Of a stretch of 64,000 nucleotides of DNA, positions 1-11,193 are shown piece by piece. Location of the stretch: NCBI GenBank assembly GCA_001557505.1, contig LSAX01000002.1:3534001-3598000 (forward strand). Reading direction: 5' to 3'. The first letter of the stretch is position 1, and each line of letters starts with the position of its first letter. The position numbers and the translations under genes were made by a program. The stretch is from Reticulascus tulasneorum (taxonomy: Eukaryota; Ascomycota; Sordariomycetes; Glomerellales; Reticulascaceae). Under the pieces are notes generated by a model. The model ran no database searches. It was not told the DNA's origin and worked only from the letters and a program-made list of their open reading frames with translations.

Positions 1-254
1 GCAGCGGGCAAAAGGCAAACAAGCAGAGAACAGACAACAGCACGGAATGCTTGCGAACAAACATTGCTTGAGTTAGTATCCTGCACATGATCAGTAGCAG
101 AGGCCACTCACTATATGCGGAAGCAACCAGAAGAAAGCATCGGGATCACAAACAAGGACCCAGGGCCTGGCCGAAGCCATCAGGCTCCCAAGCATTGCTT
201 AGTTCATACAGAGTTTGGGATTTAGACACGACGCATGGAAGACATAAGCACAAA

Positions 255-2098
255 TTACGGCGGCAACCCATTAATTCCCAGCTCATCGCTCCGTCGCCGG
301 ACCTCCTTTATTGCCCCGGTGAAATCCGTCTCACCTGGATGTCGGAGCTGCCATGCGATGCAAACATCCAAGGCTCGACTCATCCACTGTCCTGGCTTCA
401 ATCCTAGCTCATGCGCAAGCTTGCGACCATCCACTAAGCGTGTTAATGAAGGGGCTTCTAGAACGTCCAGATCGACAAGATGGTCCAAGAACGTCTGCCA
501 TCCCGTAAAGAACTCTGCCGCGTCTATACTTGTGATCAGCCATGACAAGAGTGAAGAGAGAGATGGAGGTGAAATGTCTCGTTGCTTACTGCTGTCTGAA
601 CCTAGATGTACATGGTCCATGGCGTCAATAAGAATGGCATGCAAAACTTGTACTCTCCAGTGGCCGCCATGTGAGTCCCATTTGCGGATAGCCATTCCAA
701 ATATATCACGCCTAGTAATGAAGGGCTCCTTGTCACAGACGTTTTGCTTCAAGGCCAGAATTTCAGCAATGTGTCTATGTGATGCCGTGACAATGTCACA
801 AAGTTTGTTGGTCGACTTGAGACCTTCTCGAGCAGCGAGAGTGGCCAGGGGAATACACAGCTTGCCGTTGGCACTTGCCGAGCTACGGTCGACTAGGTGT
901 GCCCAGGGGGCGAGGGCTGCGAGGGTCCATCCGAAGTAGGCTGCCTCATCAGACTGAACGAGAATGTCGTATATGGACCCAGCCCTTTTGTCTCGGGCAA
1001 GGATTTCCAGGCAGCCATACACCACCCCCCATCTTGACAGGTCTGGCGACAGTAGTCCGTCACGGGTAGGGTCAGTGAAGATGGCATGATAGAGCCCGAG
1101 ATTGTCTACAAGCTGTAGTGCCTGGCAAGGATGTTCACCTGAGCATGTTTGTGAGCAATCATGACTCTTCGCATATGTTGAGGCTATTCTGGATCACCTT
1201 TGAGCATCTTTTCCACCTCGACTCCTACTCTTTCCCGGCTAATTTTTAGCCGTAGAGCATCCAGCACCCGAGGGTCGCCCATGACGTCTCTGGCGGCAGG
1301 GTCGATTGCAAAGTCTAGGCGGCTAGCAAACCGTACTAACCTCAAGACACGGAGTGGGTCATCCATGAATGTCTGGAAAGGCTCCAAAGGAGTCCGGAGA
1401 AGTCGCGAGTGCAAGTCAGGGACACCGCCTGTATAATCCTCAACTTGGTTGGTCTGTAGATTGTAAAACAAAGCATTTATTGTGGCATCGCGGCGCAGAG
1501 CGTCCTCTTCGGCAGTGCCAAACTGCATGGTGGGGTTACGGCTGTCTTCAGTGTATGTTTCCCTTCTCAGATTCACAAAATCTAATTCCAGTCCAAAGAT
1601 CTTGGTAGTAGCGGTCTCGAGATGCTTGGACTTTTCGGGATTGGCTGCGATCCTGTGCAAGCTGCCGAGATCATCCGGACCAATGTTGTGCTTCTCAACA
1701 TTGCGCGCCAAGCCGCAGTATTGGGCTATTCTCAGACTGAAAGCATAGCCAGTCATTGCATTTATCGCTGTGTCAATGTCGTGGCTATCGACGCCGAGGA
1801 GCTTATCACGCACCCAACCTCCAGCCCACCGCAGGACGATTGGCTCTCCCACGAGGCCCTCCTCATCAATGGAGGCGGCGACATCGAGCAGTACGTCTCT
1901 CAGTTGCCTTTCCTTGGTCGTAAGCTGGACCGTGATTGAGGCTGAGGCTGAGTTTGACTCGCGGTTTGAAGATGAGGCGAAAGCCATAGACAGAGACGTG
2001 GTTTGGGGGTGCCCCACAAATTTGTCAAAGTTCCTCTTCATGTGGAATGCCAAACCTTGTTTCCGGTTTGAGGCGAAGATGGTGCAAGCACGGAGCAT
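255..2098 (-). CDS. CCA1: tRNA CCA-adding enzyme (tRNA nucleotidyltransferase)
   Basis: Two exons, 2098-1198 and 1138-255, joined by a 59-nt intron (donor GTGATC, acceptor CTCAG), give 594 aa. The product adds or repairs the 3' CCA end of tRNAs in cytosol/nucleus and mitochondria. Exon 1 holds the class II nucleotidyltransferase head: GGWVRDKLLG followed by DSHDIDTAI (metal-binding DxD), the RRDATINALFYN motif, and the RLVRFASRLDF segment. Exon 2 is the less conserved alpha-helical body and tail, ending GINGLPP. The first Met (MLRACTIFASNRKQ...) starts a basic, Ser/Thr-rich leader that could be a mitochondrial presequence. A second Met about 20 residues later could start a cytosolic form, as known for yeast CCA1; use of alternative starts here is inference. 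The donor is not a perfect GTRAGT, but the joint restores the family motif MLKG. Confidence 0.93.
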
Positions 2099-2996
2099 GA
2101 CAAGGCAAAAAGGACGTGAGGGGATCGCTTCGCGTTGCTCTCAACGCATAGTCGTGTTGGGGCTTGAGGGAGCGAGCGGCTTGGTTTGAGCACCAGTTTG
2201 TTTGAGCCCAGAGTTACGATTGGCTCCTTGTCGAGCGGTGGGATAGATTTATCCTAGCAAAATATAGCGTGCTGATGATGTCTTCAAGCGGTGAAATTGA
2301 CGTGTACCAGCGTGGTCGCAAAGGAAGAAGGAAGAAATCAAGAATCATCGGACAAACATTTGACCTAAGTAAACCACAACCCACTATCCTGCCAACGGTC
2401 GTGCCGCTTTTGATGAGATATAGAGACACCTAAGGTATTGTATGTAGTCAAATAGGCGATTTGGAGCTTGTTAGAGGGAGGTGGAAAATGGCTTGAAGGA
2501 TTGAGAATTTCTATATTCCGGATGAGTCAAGTTTGGGTCATCGGTCCGCTGACGAATGTCGTTTGTTGCTAGCCTCATGCGCGACACAGTACATACGACT
2601 CCAATAAGGTAAGGTACATTTGTTGGAATCTCAACGCCAAGGGTTCCCAGAAGTTACAAATTCTTTTTTTGTTGGAACACGACCAATTGCTCCAGCCATT
2701 GGAAGAAAAGAGCCAGTCTGTCACGAAGTTGCTCTGTCCTGTCCCTCAGATTCGTACTAAATACGTAGTTCCTAAAGGGGCTGTGGTAGCATCGCAGTGA
2801 GTCCCGGCCGGTACACCTTGTGATCGCCAACGCATTATCACTCGGCTATCTGTGGCAGACGGCACCCACATCCTCGGGAAGTTGCGATTGGCTCCTTGGA
2901 AACGTTTGGTTTATACCCTCGTTTCACTCAACAGCAATAAACACAGCCCTGTCTCAAAACCCCAGAGCTGGGCCTGGAATGGCCTGTGAAGGAGGC

Positions 2997-3117
2997 TTAG
3001 CTCCCCGCGGATGTGTTACAGGGTTTACGCCCTGAGAATGAATGCATTTCGAAATGGTGTGGCAAGTGGTGGACAAGTGGAATAAGCGGATTAGCTTCCC
3101 GCGGATGCGTTACAAGG
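2997..3117. repeat. Imperfect 27-nt direct repeat pair
   Basis: The word starting TTAGCTCCCCGCGGATG at 2997 recurs as TTAGCTTCCCGCGGATG at 3091. Over 27 nt the copies differ at three positions, all transitions (C/T, T/C, G/A). The copies are 94 bp apart. This could be a remnant of a mutated small mobile element or a duplicated regulatory site; the sequence does not decide between them. Confidence 0.5.
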
Positions 3118-4260
3118 TTGGTTTTAGTGTCATGGCGCTAGTGCAGTGCGGGAGAGCCTCCAACACACGGGCATTAATAGTAGTAAAAGCTTGACTGAGC
3201 GACCCGGTCTACGGCAGTTAGCGAAACAATCGCTCGTATCCATGTCTTCAGATCCGTTTCGCCATTAAGACGCAGAGCCGCCCTGGGGTCTGGATACGAG
3301 GATCGGCGATACCTTGAGTAAGCATTTACGTAGTAGATCGAAACCGAGACCTGAAAGCCTGCACGGGCAACTCTCTGAATCTACATACCTAGGCACGATG
3401 GCAGCCCTGGAAGGCCCCGGGCCGTGCCTGTGCAACCGTGTGTCTATCAGGGCTCCTCATGGCGAGTAAACAGCCAATGCCTATCTGGAAGGGACTCGGT
3501 ATGGCATTGGTAGATTGAGTGAGGCGCTTCATGTTAGGCCTGCATTAACATCGCCGTGATATAGAATTGTATACAAGTTACCGCGGGCCATAAAACGACA
3601 AATGCAGCGGGAGGCTCTAGCGTGCAGGGCCGCCGTCAGTCTACTATTGGATATTACAACTCATGACATCGAGCGACATCATGCCACGGAGTAGTCGCAG
3701 TATTGCTGAGCTACATCACTTGCGCCCATGCGCCCTCTCCGTCCCAAATGCGCCTCGACTAGCTAGCAATCTACTGCTTAGGTACCTGGTAGGGCCCATG
3801 TTTGGTTCTCTAGACTGCGCTTAGAACGGATCCTTCTCTGGTCGCAGGGACCAGCAGCATCGTCACTCGTGTTTAATCCTACAACCTCCAACTTATGCCC
3901 ACAGTTTCGGGTATGAGCGGGGTAGCCGGTAGTTGATCTCGGCGTGCTTGGGACCCTGACCTTGTCATACCTGAGACTCTAGGACATTCCCCAGTCGAGC
4001 AAGGCGATCATGATCCTCGAGATCCACATTGCATCCGCAACCCTAAGACCTTCATCCCGGCCCCTGGTAGCCCTGATAGCGACTGAAGGCTCCTCAAGTT
4101 TGGTCATTGCCACCAGACAGCACTTCGTCGGCCGGTCTAGTCGCTTGAAGTCTCGACCCGCACGAGGCTGTTTGGCTTGGCTGTTTAGAAAACTGTGGTT
4201 GAAACCAGCAGCCTCTCACGGAGGAGCTGGCCTCGCACACAGGAAGCCAAGGCTCTGTAC

Positions 4261-4439
4261 TATAAAGATGAGAATCCTTCCTACAATCATCAAATTTGTT
4301 TTCTCATCACAGCACAAGCAATCAGCAATCAGCAATCAACAGTTCTCTTCGCCTCTTTCTCTCGCCTCTTTCTCTTGCCTTCTAATTCTTCCATCTAATC
4401 ATCTCCTGCCGGCCAGGTCTATTTCAAAACTCACTAGCA
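4261..4439 (+). promoter_or_regulatory. Core promoter and CT-rich leader of the gEgh16-like gene
   Basis: A TATAAAG word at 4261-4267 lies about 180 bp before the ATG. It is followed by a CAATCAGCAATCAGCAATCA tract and a long pyrimidine-rich leader (CTCGCCTCTTTCTCTTGCC) that runs almost to the start codon. A TATA box followed by a CT block is a common layout of strongly expressed filamentous-fungal genes. The transcription start is inferred to lie within or just before the CT block. Confidence 0.55.
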
Positions 4440-5271
4440 ATGTCTTCCTTCAAGAGCATCCTCGCCTTCGGCCTTCTGGCTACCGCTGAACTCGTTGCGG
4501 GCCACGGCGCAATCATCGCCGCTACTGGTGATGCGGGCGGTCAGGGCATGGCTCTCGGTGTCGACACTGCCACTCCTCGTGATGGAACAAGGCGAGACCC
4601 CTTCCAGCAAGACAGCACCCGATTCCGGGGCGACGCCGCCGACACCTTCGGCGAGACTGTTGGCGCAGGCACCAACAACCTTGAGACTGGCACCAAGGCA
4701 ATCATGGCCGAGACCGGCACGCAGCTTCCTCAGATTAGCCAAGGTGGATCTGTTGAGATGACTCTCCACCAGGTCAACGGTGACGGTGGCGGTAAGAAAC
4801 TTTTCTTCCGCGAAGAGTCGAAAGCTCTCTAACTCTATCAGGTCCATACACCTGCATGATGAATGCAGACGGTACCGGGGCTGACTGGCAGAACATTGAG
4901 GTCACGACTACCCCTCCCGGCGAGAACTCCCGAAACCGCGTAAGTAGTCAACCACCCTAGAGGGTTGATCTGGACTAACTTTCCCGCAGGATGGAGCCGA
5001 AACGGACTTCCCCCTCGTCGCTGCCGTTCCCGCTGATCAAACCTGTACCGGCACTGTGGCTGGCCAAGAGAATGTTTGCCTGGTCAGATGCCAGAACGCA
5101 GCCCGAGCTGGACCCTTCGGAGGTGTTGTTCCCGTCCAGATGGCAAACACCACGACCCCAGCTGCTGCTCGCCGCGCTCTCGCTCTTAGCGTGAAGCGTA
5201 GTGATGAACTCCTCCACAGCATGATGAAGCGTGCCAGGTCTATTGCTGCCGAGGACGAGTCTGATTACTAA
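4440..5271 (+). CDS. Secreted gEgh16/MAS3-type protein
   Basis: Three exons, 4440-4791, 4842-4939 and 4990-5271, give 243 aa with 50-nt introns (GTAAGA..CAG and GTAAGT..GCAG). Residues 1-21 form a signal peptide ([20 protein letters not shown]) followed at once by GHG. The mature part has the family blocks [46 protein letters not shown], and the C-terminal [17 protein letters not shown]. Family members (gEgh16, MAS3) are secreted fungal proteins, several linked to appressorium formation and host infection. The biochemical function is unknown. Codons favour C in third position, which fits high expression. Four cysteines are visible, all in exons 2-3. The tail after GVVPVQMA is Ala/Arg-rich and looks species-specific. 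A role in infection is inference from the family. Confidence 0.9.
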
Positions 5272-6035
5272 ATCTCGCAGCGATGCAACGCTGCCATCGA
5301 GGGGCGAATGAGGCAATTTGTCGGCAAGAAGGATAGGTCATTGGGGTTGAAGCTGTTGAACATGCTGGTTGCTGATGCATTTCTTGTATCTAAGACGGCG
5401 CTGGACTGGTTCTTGTCGTTGTTTGTGCACAATTCCATTCTCTCTGGCTGCTAAATCAAGCATGTCGGTCCAATTTATTTCCACATGCCTACCAGTGATA
5501 AATTGCCATTTGCCGTGCATTTCCTTCGGGCAAGCACATGTGATGATTATCGCACCCATGTGCGGTAGAAACTCTTTAATCATTCCATTGGGTTTATTCA
5601 CGTGCCAATTACCCAACGGCATCATATCGTACTATCTTTTTGGGCTTGACGATATGGTAAAAGATTGAGTGTCGTATGCGGCTGTTCTACGACATGATCA
5701 GTGAGCGAGATGGTGTCGTCTGTGGCAAATCATCATGAAGAAAGGTGAGCCACAACCTGTGCCGATGCGGGCGCAACGCAGCGCTAAAATGATTATTGAG
5801 AGATCTGTTTCGCTGCGCGCCTTGTGACGTCAATGGAAGTAGACGATCATCGTCACTTTGCTGACGGAAAAAGGCAAGACCAGCGTCGAGACACCACTGC
5901 CCCTCACCTCCCACTCTGTATACATCGTCATCGCCTTCAAACTTATAAGTATCTACACAAATCCCAGACAACGATAACTAGAGCTGAAGGGAAATATTGT
6001 TACTCACCTCTACCATAAACTCAAGTCTAGCGACC
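5272..6035. other. Intergenic between gEgh16-like gene and small ORF gene
   Basis: Contains the presumed 3' UTR of the secreted-protein gene and, towards 6000, the promoter and leader of the small conserved gene. No further gene or repeat is recognised. Confidence 0.5.
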
Positions 6036-6481
6036 ATGGACGGTGAGTTTTCTGCCCTCTCGGCAAAGACCAGAACGGACCCCCTGCTAGACGTCCAGTT
6101 TTGCTAATCATTTGCCATTACGCCGCAGACCAAGCAAGAACCGAACGCACCTCTCCCGAGATGGCCAATTTGCAGACCCAGAACCCTTTTGGCACAGATA
6201 CGGCCCTACCACCTGGCGACATTCCCTCCTCACCTACTGAAAGACGCAACAGTACCAATGAATGGGGTAATTTTCCTTCTCTCTGTACCAGTTGACCTAA
6301 TGCTAAATGGGCGGCAGACGCATCCAAGGTACCCCCTAGTCGTTTTCAAAAAAGGAAGGGCTCCATCTACGCCACCCCGGGCTCTCGTGATGGCCACGTT
6401 GACCGGAACTATGCTGTGAATTTCCACGACAAGCATACGGAGAAAGGATATGGAAAGGGCGGAAAACCCACCCAAGGCTGA
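6036..6481 (+). CDS. Small conserved fungal protein of unknown function
   Basis: Three exons, 6036-6042, 6129-6266 and 6318-6481, give 102 aa. The coding part of exon 1 is only 7 nt (ATG GAC G), followed by a perfect GTGAGT donor. All three joints keep frame and the middle joint recreates NEWDASK. The N-terminal half is low-complexity and polar (NPFGTD, LPPGDIPSSPTERR). The C-terminal half is basic and looks conserved: KVPPSRFQKRKGSIYATPG, then SRDGHVDRN and a KHTEKGYGKG tail. I recognise this block as typical of small uncharacterised fungal proteins but cannot assign a role. It has no signal peptide or membrane segment. It converges on SYF1, whose stop is 157 bp away. Confidence 0.72.
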
Positions 6482-6637
6482 CATGCCCATAGTGGCTGGG
6501 GTATCTCTGGGTTTGTCATTATCACAGAAGAGAAACTCTGAGAGAAGTCAATCCGCTGACTAGTCGAAACGGGATGCCGTTGACGTTTTGTATCAAATTA
6601 CCTAAGTAAAGCCAGCGCTGACCATAATAAGAATGTA

Positions 6638-9220
6638 CTACTCGTCTATGTCGTCGATATCAATTGCGTCCGGGTTCGAAGTGACCATAGGTGAGACGAT
6701 AGCTGTCTTGGTACCCGTACTTGCTGCCACAAATCCAACTGGTGCTCTTGCCTGTCTCTCCAGCTCTGCCATGGCGTCGACCACTTCAGGATCTGCTGGC
6801 GCCTCCACTATACGCTGACTTCGAGCCAGTGCCTGTGAGGCTATGAAGTTGACATCGGTATTGTACTGGGCTTGTACACTTCGCTTAATACGGAGCATCT
6901 CTTTGAAGGTATCTTCGTTGCCGTGCTGGACCTCAAATGATTCCCATTTGGCCCAGAAGTCAGGACTTGTCCGCGGGTCGCAGAATTGCGATGCATGCCC
7001 GTATATGGCCCTGGCTCTGTCAATTTCACCCAGCCTCTTCTCCATATCGGCAAACTTCAAGCACATATCCCGAGCCTCGGTGTCCGGGAGTGTTGATATC
7101 GCCTTCTCGTATATAGGCCGCGTGGATGGTAGTCCGAAGTTCGATGCTGATTTAGTGATGTAAAAGTTAAACATATCTGCTCGGTCCTCGTCGGCGACAG
7201 CTCTAGTGGCTCGCTCGTAGATCCGCATTGCGTGTCTTGCCAGACCCCTCTCTTCCTCCAGATTTCCATACATCAGATAGAGTACCTTGGCAAACTTTGG
7301 AGGGCAGTCTTCGACGGCCTGCTCGAAGAGATCCCGAAGTCGTTCAATGCCAATCTTGCGGTCGACTGCTTTTGTGAGGTACAGGTTCCAGAGCTCAAAT
7401 GCTACCGGGTAGCTGAACAAATCTAGTCCTCGCTCATATACTTTGAAAGACTCCTCGTAATATTCATGTTCCTCAAGTAGATTGGCGTAGTTTACGACAG
7501 TTTGTGGCGTAGCGATTCGTAGTTCAAAGATTCTCTCGTAGACTCTCTTCGTGTCCTCGAGTGAGCTGACACTCTCCACAAGATCAACATAGAAGCTCCA
7601 TAACTTCCAGCTCTTGTGGACCCGTTGTTGAGGTGACAGGGTCTCGTCAAAGTAATCGACGGTAGACCTCTTGGGTGCTTGTACTGCCTTTGCCATGATT
7701 CGGACAGCATCATCGAACTTCTCACTCCGTAACTCCATCTCCGCCCATTCAATCCACATGTCAGCTAGCTCCGCCACAGATTTGAAGGGGACTTTGACGG
7801 CCTTTTCCATGATAATGCGGGCATTTCGTAGATCATTGCCTCGTTCGTAAAACTTAGCGTAGTTTGCCCATAGTTGATGAAAGGATCCAACTGCCTTCTT
7901 AGGTTGTACGGCCGCAATAGCTGAGGTGTATGTCTGGACGACTTCTAGTTTGTTGTCACCCCACAGAGCCACTCTCTTCTCCCACTCAGGTACGTTATTT
8001 GGATTCTGGCGAAGCAAGACATCGTTGAGTAGGAACGGCCGCCGATCCATAAGCTGCTCGAATCGCATCATGCGTATGTCCAACTCGAAATCTGCCTCCT
8101 CGTCGACCACACCTTTGTCAGCACGAGAAGATGCAACGTCCATTAGGGCACCAATGATAGACTCCTCAAACTCTGTATACGAGTCAAAGATCAGGGTGAA
8201 GTCCCTGACTGTCATGACTGAGGTAATGCCCTCCTCGAACACGTCTCTGGCGCGTTCGAAGCTCCCCCGCCTGGTCCAGTAAGTGGCTAGACCACACCAC
8301 AGCTTTCCCCTCTGGTCTGCAAAGCGTTCAATGCCGCTCCTGATGATTCGCTCCACGTCGATACCGTTCTCATGTCCCGTTTCAATCTCCGCCGCATACT
8401 CAACCGACATATCAACCAAATCACTCCAAAGCTCGTAATGGCCCTTGGCGTGCTTGCTAGTAAACCGGGGGTTGTTGAGCACATCGATGTACTTTCTGAT
8501 GGCCTCTGTATACAGACCAACTTGTACAAGAAGTTCAATGAAGTCTTCAGCATCTTCGGGATGGACTTGCATATAACGGCGCCAGATTTTGACGCCAGTG
8601 ATTCCAGCGGTCGAGTTCGCGAAGGGTCGATACAGAGCCCATATCCGATTGTGCTGGGTCAAAGGGAGGGCACGAAGTGCTCGGTCAAATGTGCGTCGAG
8701 TGGCGGAAACGAGTGGCTGCTGGAGTAAGAACTTGAGATACATTTCCCAAATTCGTGGCATTTTATTCAGGAGTATCAAGGCGCGTTCGAAGAGAGCGTT
8801 GACCTTGCGGTACTCGGCGGAGAATTTGGCAGCATTTAGTTTAACTAGGTGCTTGACTCGAAAATTGAGATACTACGGCTTGTCAGCGGTGTAAAATTGC
8901 TAGACGGGCAAGTAATGTACCATCTTCCATAGTTTGTAAGATCGAGGGAGCTGCAAGCAAGCCCTTTCAAGAACAAATGCTTGTTCGCGTATTGTGCCGT
9001 GCTGAAGTTTAAACTGAGCGTAGGCTAGCCATGGCTTGATACTGCCTGGGTTTCGTAGAATGTCCTGCTCATATACAGAGTCTTCATCGGTCTGGAGTTA
9101 ACGGGTTAGACTACTGGCAGGTAACTTGCGATAATTGAGCATGGCGAATCAAGGAGTACTTACAACAAGATGGACGTCTGGTCGCCGCCGAAACCCATTC
9201 ACAAGCGTCGAGCCAGGCAT
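6638..9220 (-). CDS. SYF1: Pre-mRNA-splicing factor SYF1 (XAB2 family)
   Basis: Three exons, 9220-9164, 9091-8921 and 8872-6638, give 820 aa, the usual SYF1 size. The protein is almost entirely half-a-TPR (HAT) helical repeats. Typical HAT words are visible: IWEMYLKFLLQQ, LWSDLVDMSVEYA, LWSFYVDLVES, ELWNLYLTKAV and FWAKWESFEVQHGNE. The C-terminus after VGFVAAS is short and acidic (DAIDIDDIDE). SYF1 is a scaffold of the Prp19/NineTeen complex in the spliceosome; its human counterpart XAB2 also acts in transcription-coupled repair. The start ATG (MPGSTLVNGF) was chosen because the short first exon joins in phase to the acidic TDEDSVYEQD block that precedes the first HAT repeat. It is divergent from the V-ATPase D gene with 501 bp between starts. 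Confidence 0.94.
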
Positions 9221-9721
9221 GTTGATCGCATGAAAAGTCGCTGATGGCCATGAGAAAGCTGAAGATAATTCTGAGCGTGTCGCGTAGAATTGCCGTATGG
9301 CTGGGGTGATGCGCAAAATACTAAAAGAACCTTAGAGTATCATGGGGATCTCAGCGTCTTCACTCACTGTTAGTCTTCGGATGCTGTGTACGTGCATACG
9401 CGCCTCACTCTACCAAAATTTCCTTCTGCGATAAGTTAGCTGTAATTTAATATTGGCAGGGACGAAACACATTATGTAAATATGTATGGCTTGACATAAA
9501 ATATGCATTTATCAGTGCGGTTCCCCACTTTAGCTTCAGGGGATCCTCTTGCCCGACCAGTCAATTTAGAGAACGGCTTTAGGTACCTAGGTAGAGCTCC
9601 TACCTACAACAACATCCCCACCTCCCCGCAGCCTCCAACTTGTCGACTATCAGATACACCTCAACCCTCTTCGTTTTCGAGAAACAGATCATCGCAAGGC
9701 TAAGGTTGCCTGTTGCTCAAG
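9221..9721. promoter_or_regulatory. Shared upstream region of SYF1 and V-ATPase subunit D
   Basis: A 501-bp divergent promoter. It contains a GGTACCTAGGTAGAG word near 9580 followed by CTACCTAC, which together form an inverted pair. No TATA box stands out. Co-regulation of the two genes is possible but unproven. Confidence 0.45.
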
Positions 9722-10962
9722 ATGTCCGGCGCTGCAGTTAGTCAACTCTACGACATCCTTGTCTATCTCAACCTACTGACGCACAATGCGTACATTTAGG
9801 ACCGGGAGGCTGTCTTCCCTACGCGGCAGTCGTTGGGAATAATGAAAGCCAAACTTAAGGGGGCTGAGACTGGCCACAGCTTGCTGAAGAGAAAAAGCGA
9901 GGCATTAACAAAGTTCGTCGAAATATTGATCCCCCTTTCTTCTATGTACTAAGATAGTGGCTCTTGACAGACGGTTCCGAGGTTCGGTTCCCTTGCTCTA
10001 ATCACTTGACAACCCTGACTGGGGCGATCTTTGAAATAGACATAACGAAGAGGATTGATGAAGCAAAACGAAAGATGGGACGAGTTATGCAGATTGCTGC
10101 CTTCTCATTGGCCGAAGTTACTTATGCCGTTGGTGGTGATATTGGATATCAAGTCCAAGAGTCGGCTAGGTCAGCTCGATTCCGTATTCGAACCAAGCAA
10201 GAAAACGTCTCAGGTGTTCTTCTCCCTGCTTTTGAGAGTTATCTCACGGAAGGCAACAACGATTTCGGCCTGACAGGCCTGGGGAAAGGCGGGCAGCAAG
10301 TACAACGTTGCCGTGAGACATATGCTCGTGCCGTCGAGGCTCTGGTAGAGCTTGCTAGCCTTCAGGTATGGTAGAACTCGAGATTCCAGGAGCACTAAAG
10401 ATTTCTGGAACCCGCAACGGAGCTGACATAGTGAAGACTGCGTTCGTTATCCTGGACGAAGTCATTAAAGTGGTCAACAGACGAGGTAACATAATATTTC
10501 CAGACTGATAGGAAACAGTAGCTGACTTTTGCACAGTCAATGCCATGTAACGACCGTTGATACTAGCCCTCCCTTTTCCCTCACTAACATTTTAAAGTGA
10601 GCACGTCATCATTCCCAGGACGGAAAACACGATAAAATGTAAGCTAGCTACTTCCGATGCAGATTGGTGCGGCGCCAGCTGATCATTTAGACATCAATTC
10701 AGAGTTAGACGAGCTGGATAGAGAAGAGTTTTATCGATTGAAGAAGGTAATTGTGCTTACCATAGTTTTACGGGATCAGTTGCTGATTCTGCCGATTCTG
10801 CCCTAGGTCGCCAACAAGAAACAGAGAGACAACGCTGCTGCGGACGCAGAAATGAAAGCCAAGAGAGAAGCCAATGCCGGAAAAGGAAATGCAGAGGAGG
10901 ATCAAGACGCTGCATCAGGTGACTTACTAGCTGCTGAAGAGGATAACGACGTGATTTTCTGA
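9722..10962 (+). CDS. VMA8: V-type proton ATPase subunit D
   Basis: I read nine exons: 9722-9736, 9800-9912, 9971-9981, 10040-10365, 10437-10485, 10537-10546, 10598-10638, 10691-10746 and 10807-10962. They give 258 aa, close to the family length. The product is the central rotor stalk of the V1 sector, which couples ATP hydrolysis to proton pumping in vacuole and endomembranes. Conserved blocks are DREAVFPTRQSLGIMKAKL, GHSLLKRKSEAL, KRKMGRVMQIAAFSLAEVTY, ENVSGVLLP and ELDELDREEFYRLKKVANKK, with an acidic end DNDVIF. Exons 3 (11 nt) and 6 (10 nt) are micro-exons needed to restore KRFRDITKRIDEA and NRRVNAIEHVIIP. Some donors are weak (GTTCGT, GTTCGG), so exact borders of the 11-nt exon deserve transcript proof. 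Confidence 0.92.
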
Positions 10963-11193
10963 GCAGGGGGGAGGGCCTTGGCTGTGAATATGATCGCTAA
11001 CAATCGGCTTATATCCTCAACACCGTGGGATAGACGGCTCCAGTGCTATAGTTTTGGGGCAGTTTGCAAAGCTCGCGACTTGACCTCTCTGTTCTAATTG
11101 TTCATACCCTATGGGTTGAATTCGAAGTGGTGACGAGTAGAACTAGGGGATGCTTATCAAGCAAATGTGGCACAACAAATGTTGCCGTTGAGC

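Larger units (their letters stand above)
2099..4439. other. Gene-free stretch between CCA1 and the gEgh16-like gene
   Basis: About 2.3 kb without a recognisable gene. The 5' end is the promoter side of CCA1. The 3' end is the promoter of the secreted-protein gene. In the middle are an imperfect 27-nt direct repeat (2997 and 3091) and a 10-nt inverted pair near 3233 and 3291. Short open frames here have no recognisable protein character. Confidence 0.6.

Noticed and set aside
255..939. Long open frame on the plus strand opposite CCA1 exon 2
   Set aside because: It lies antisense to a well-supported coding exon and has no domain; a shadow of CCA1.
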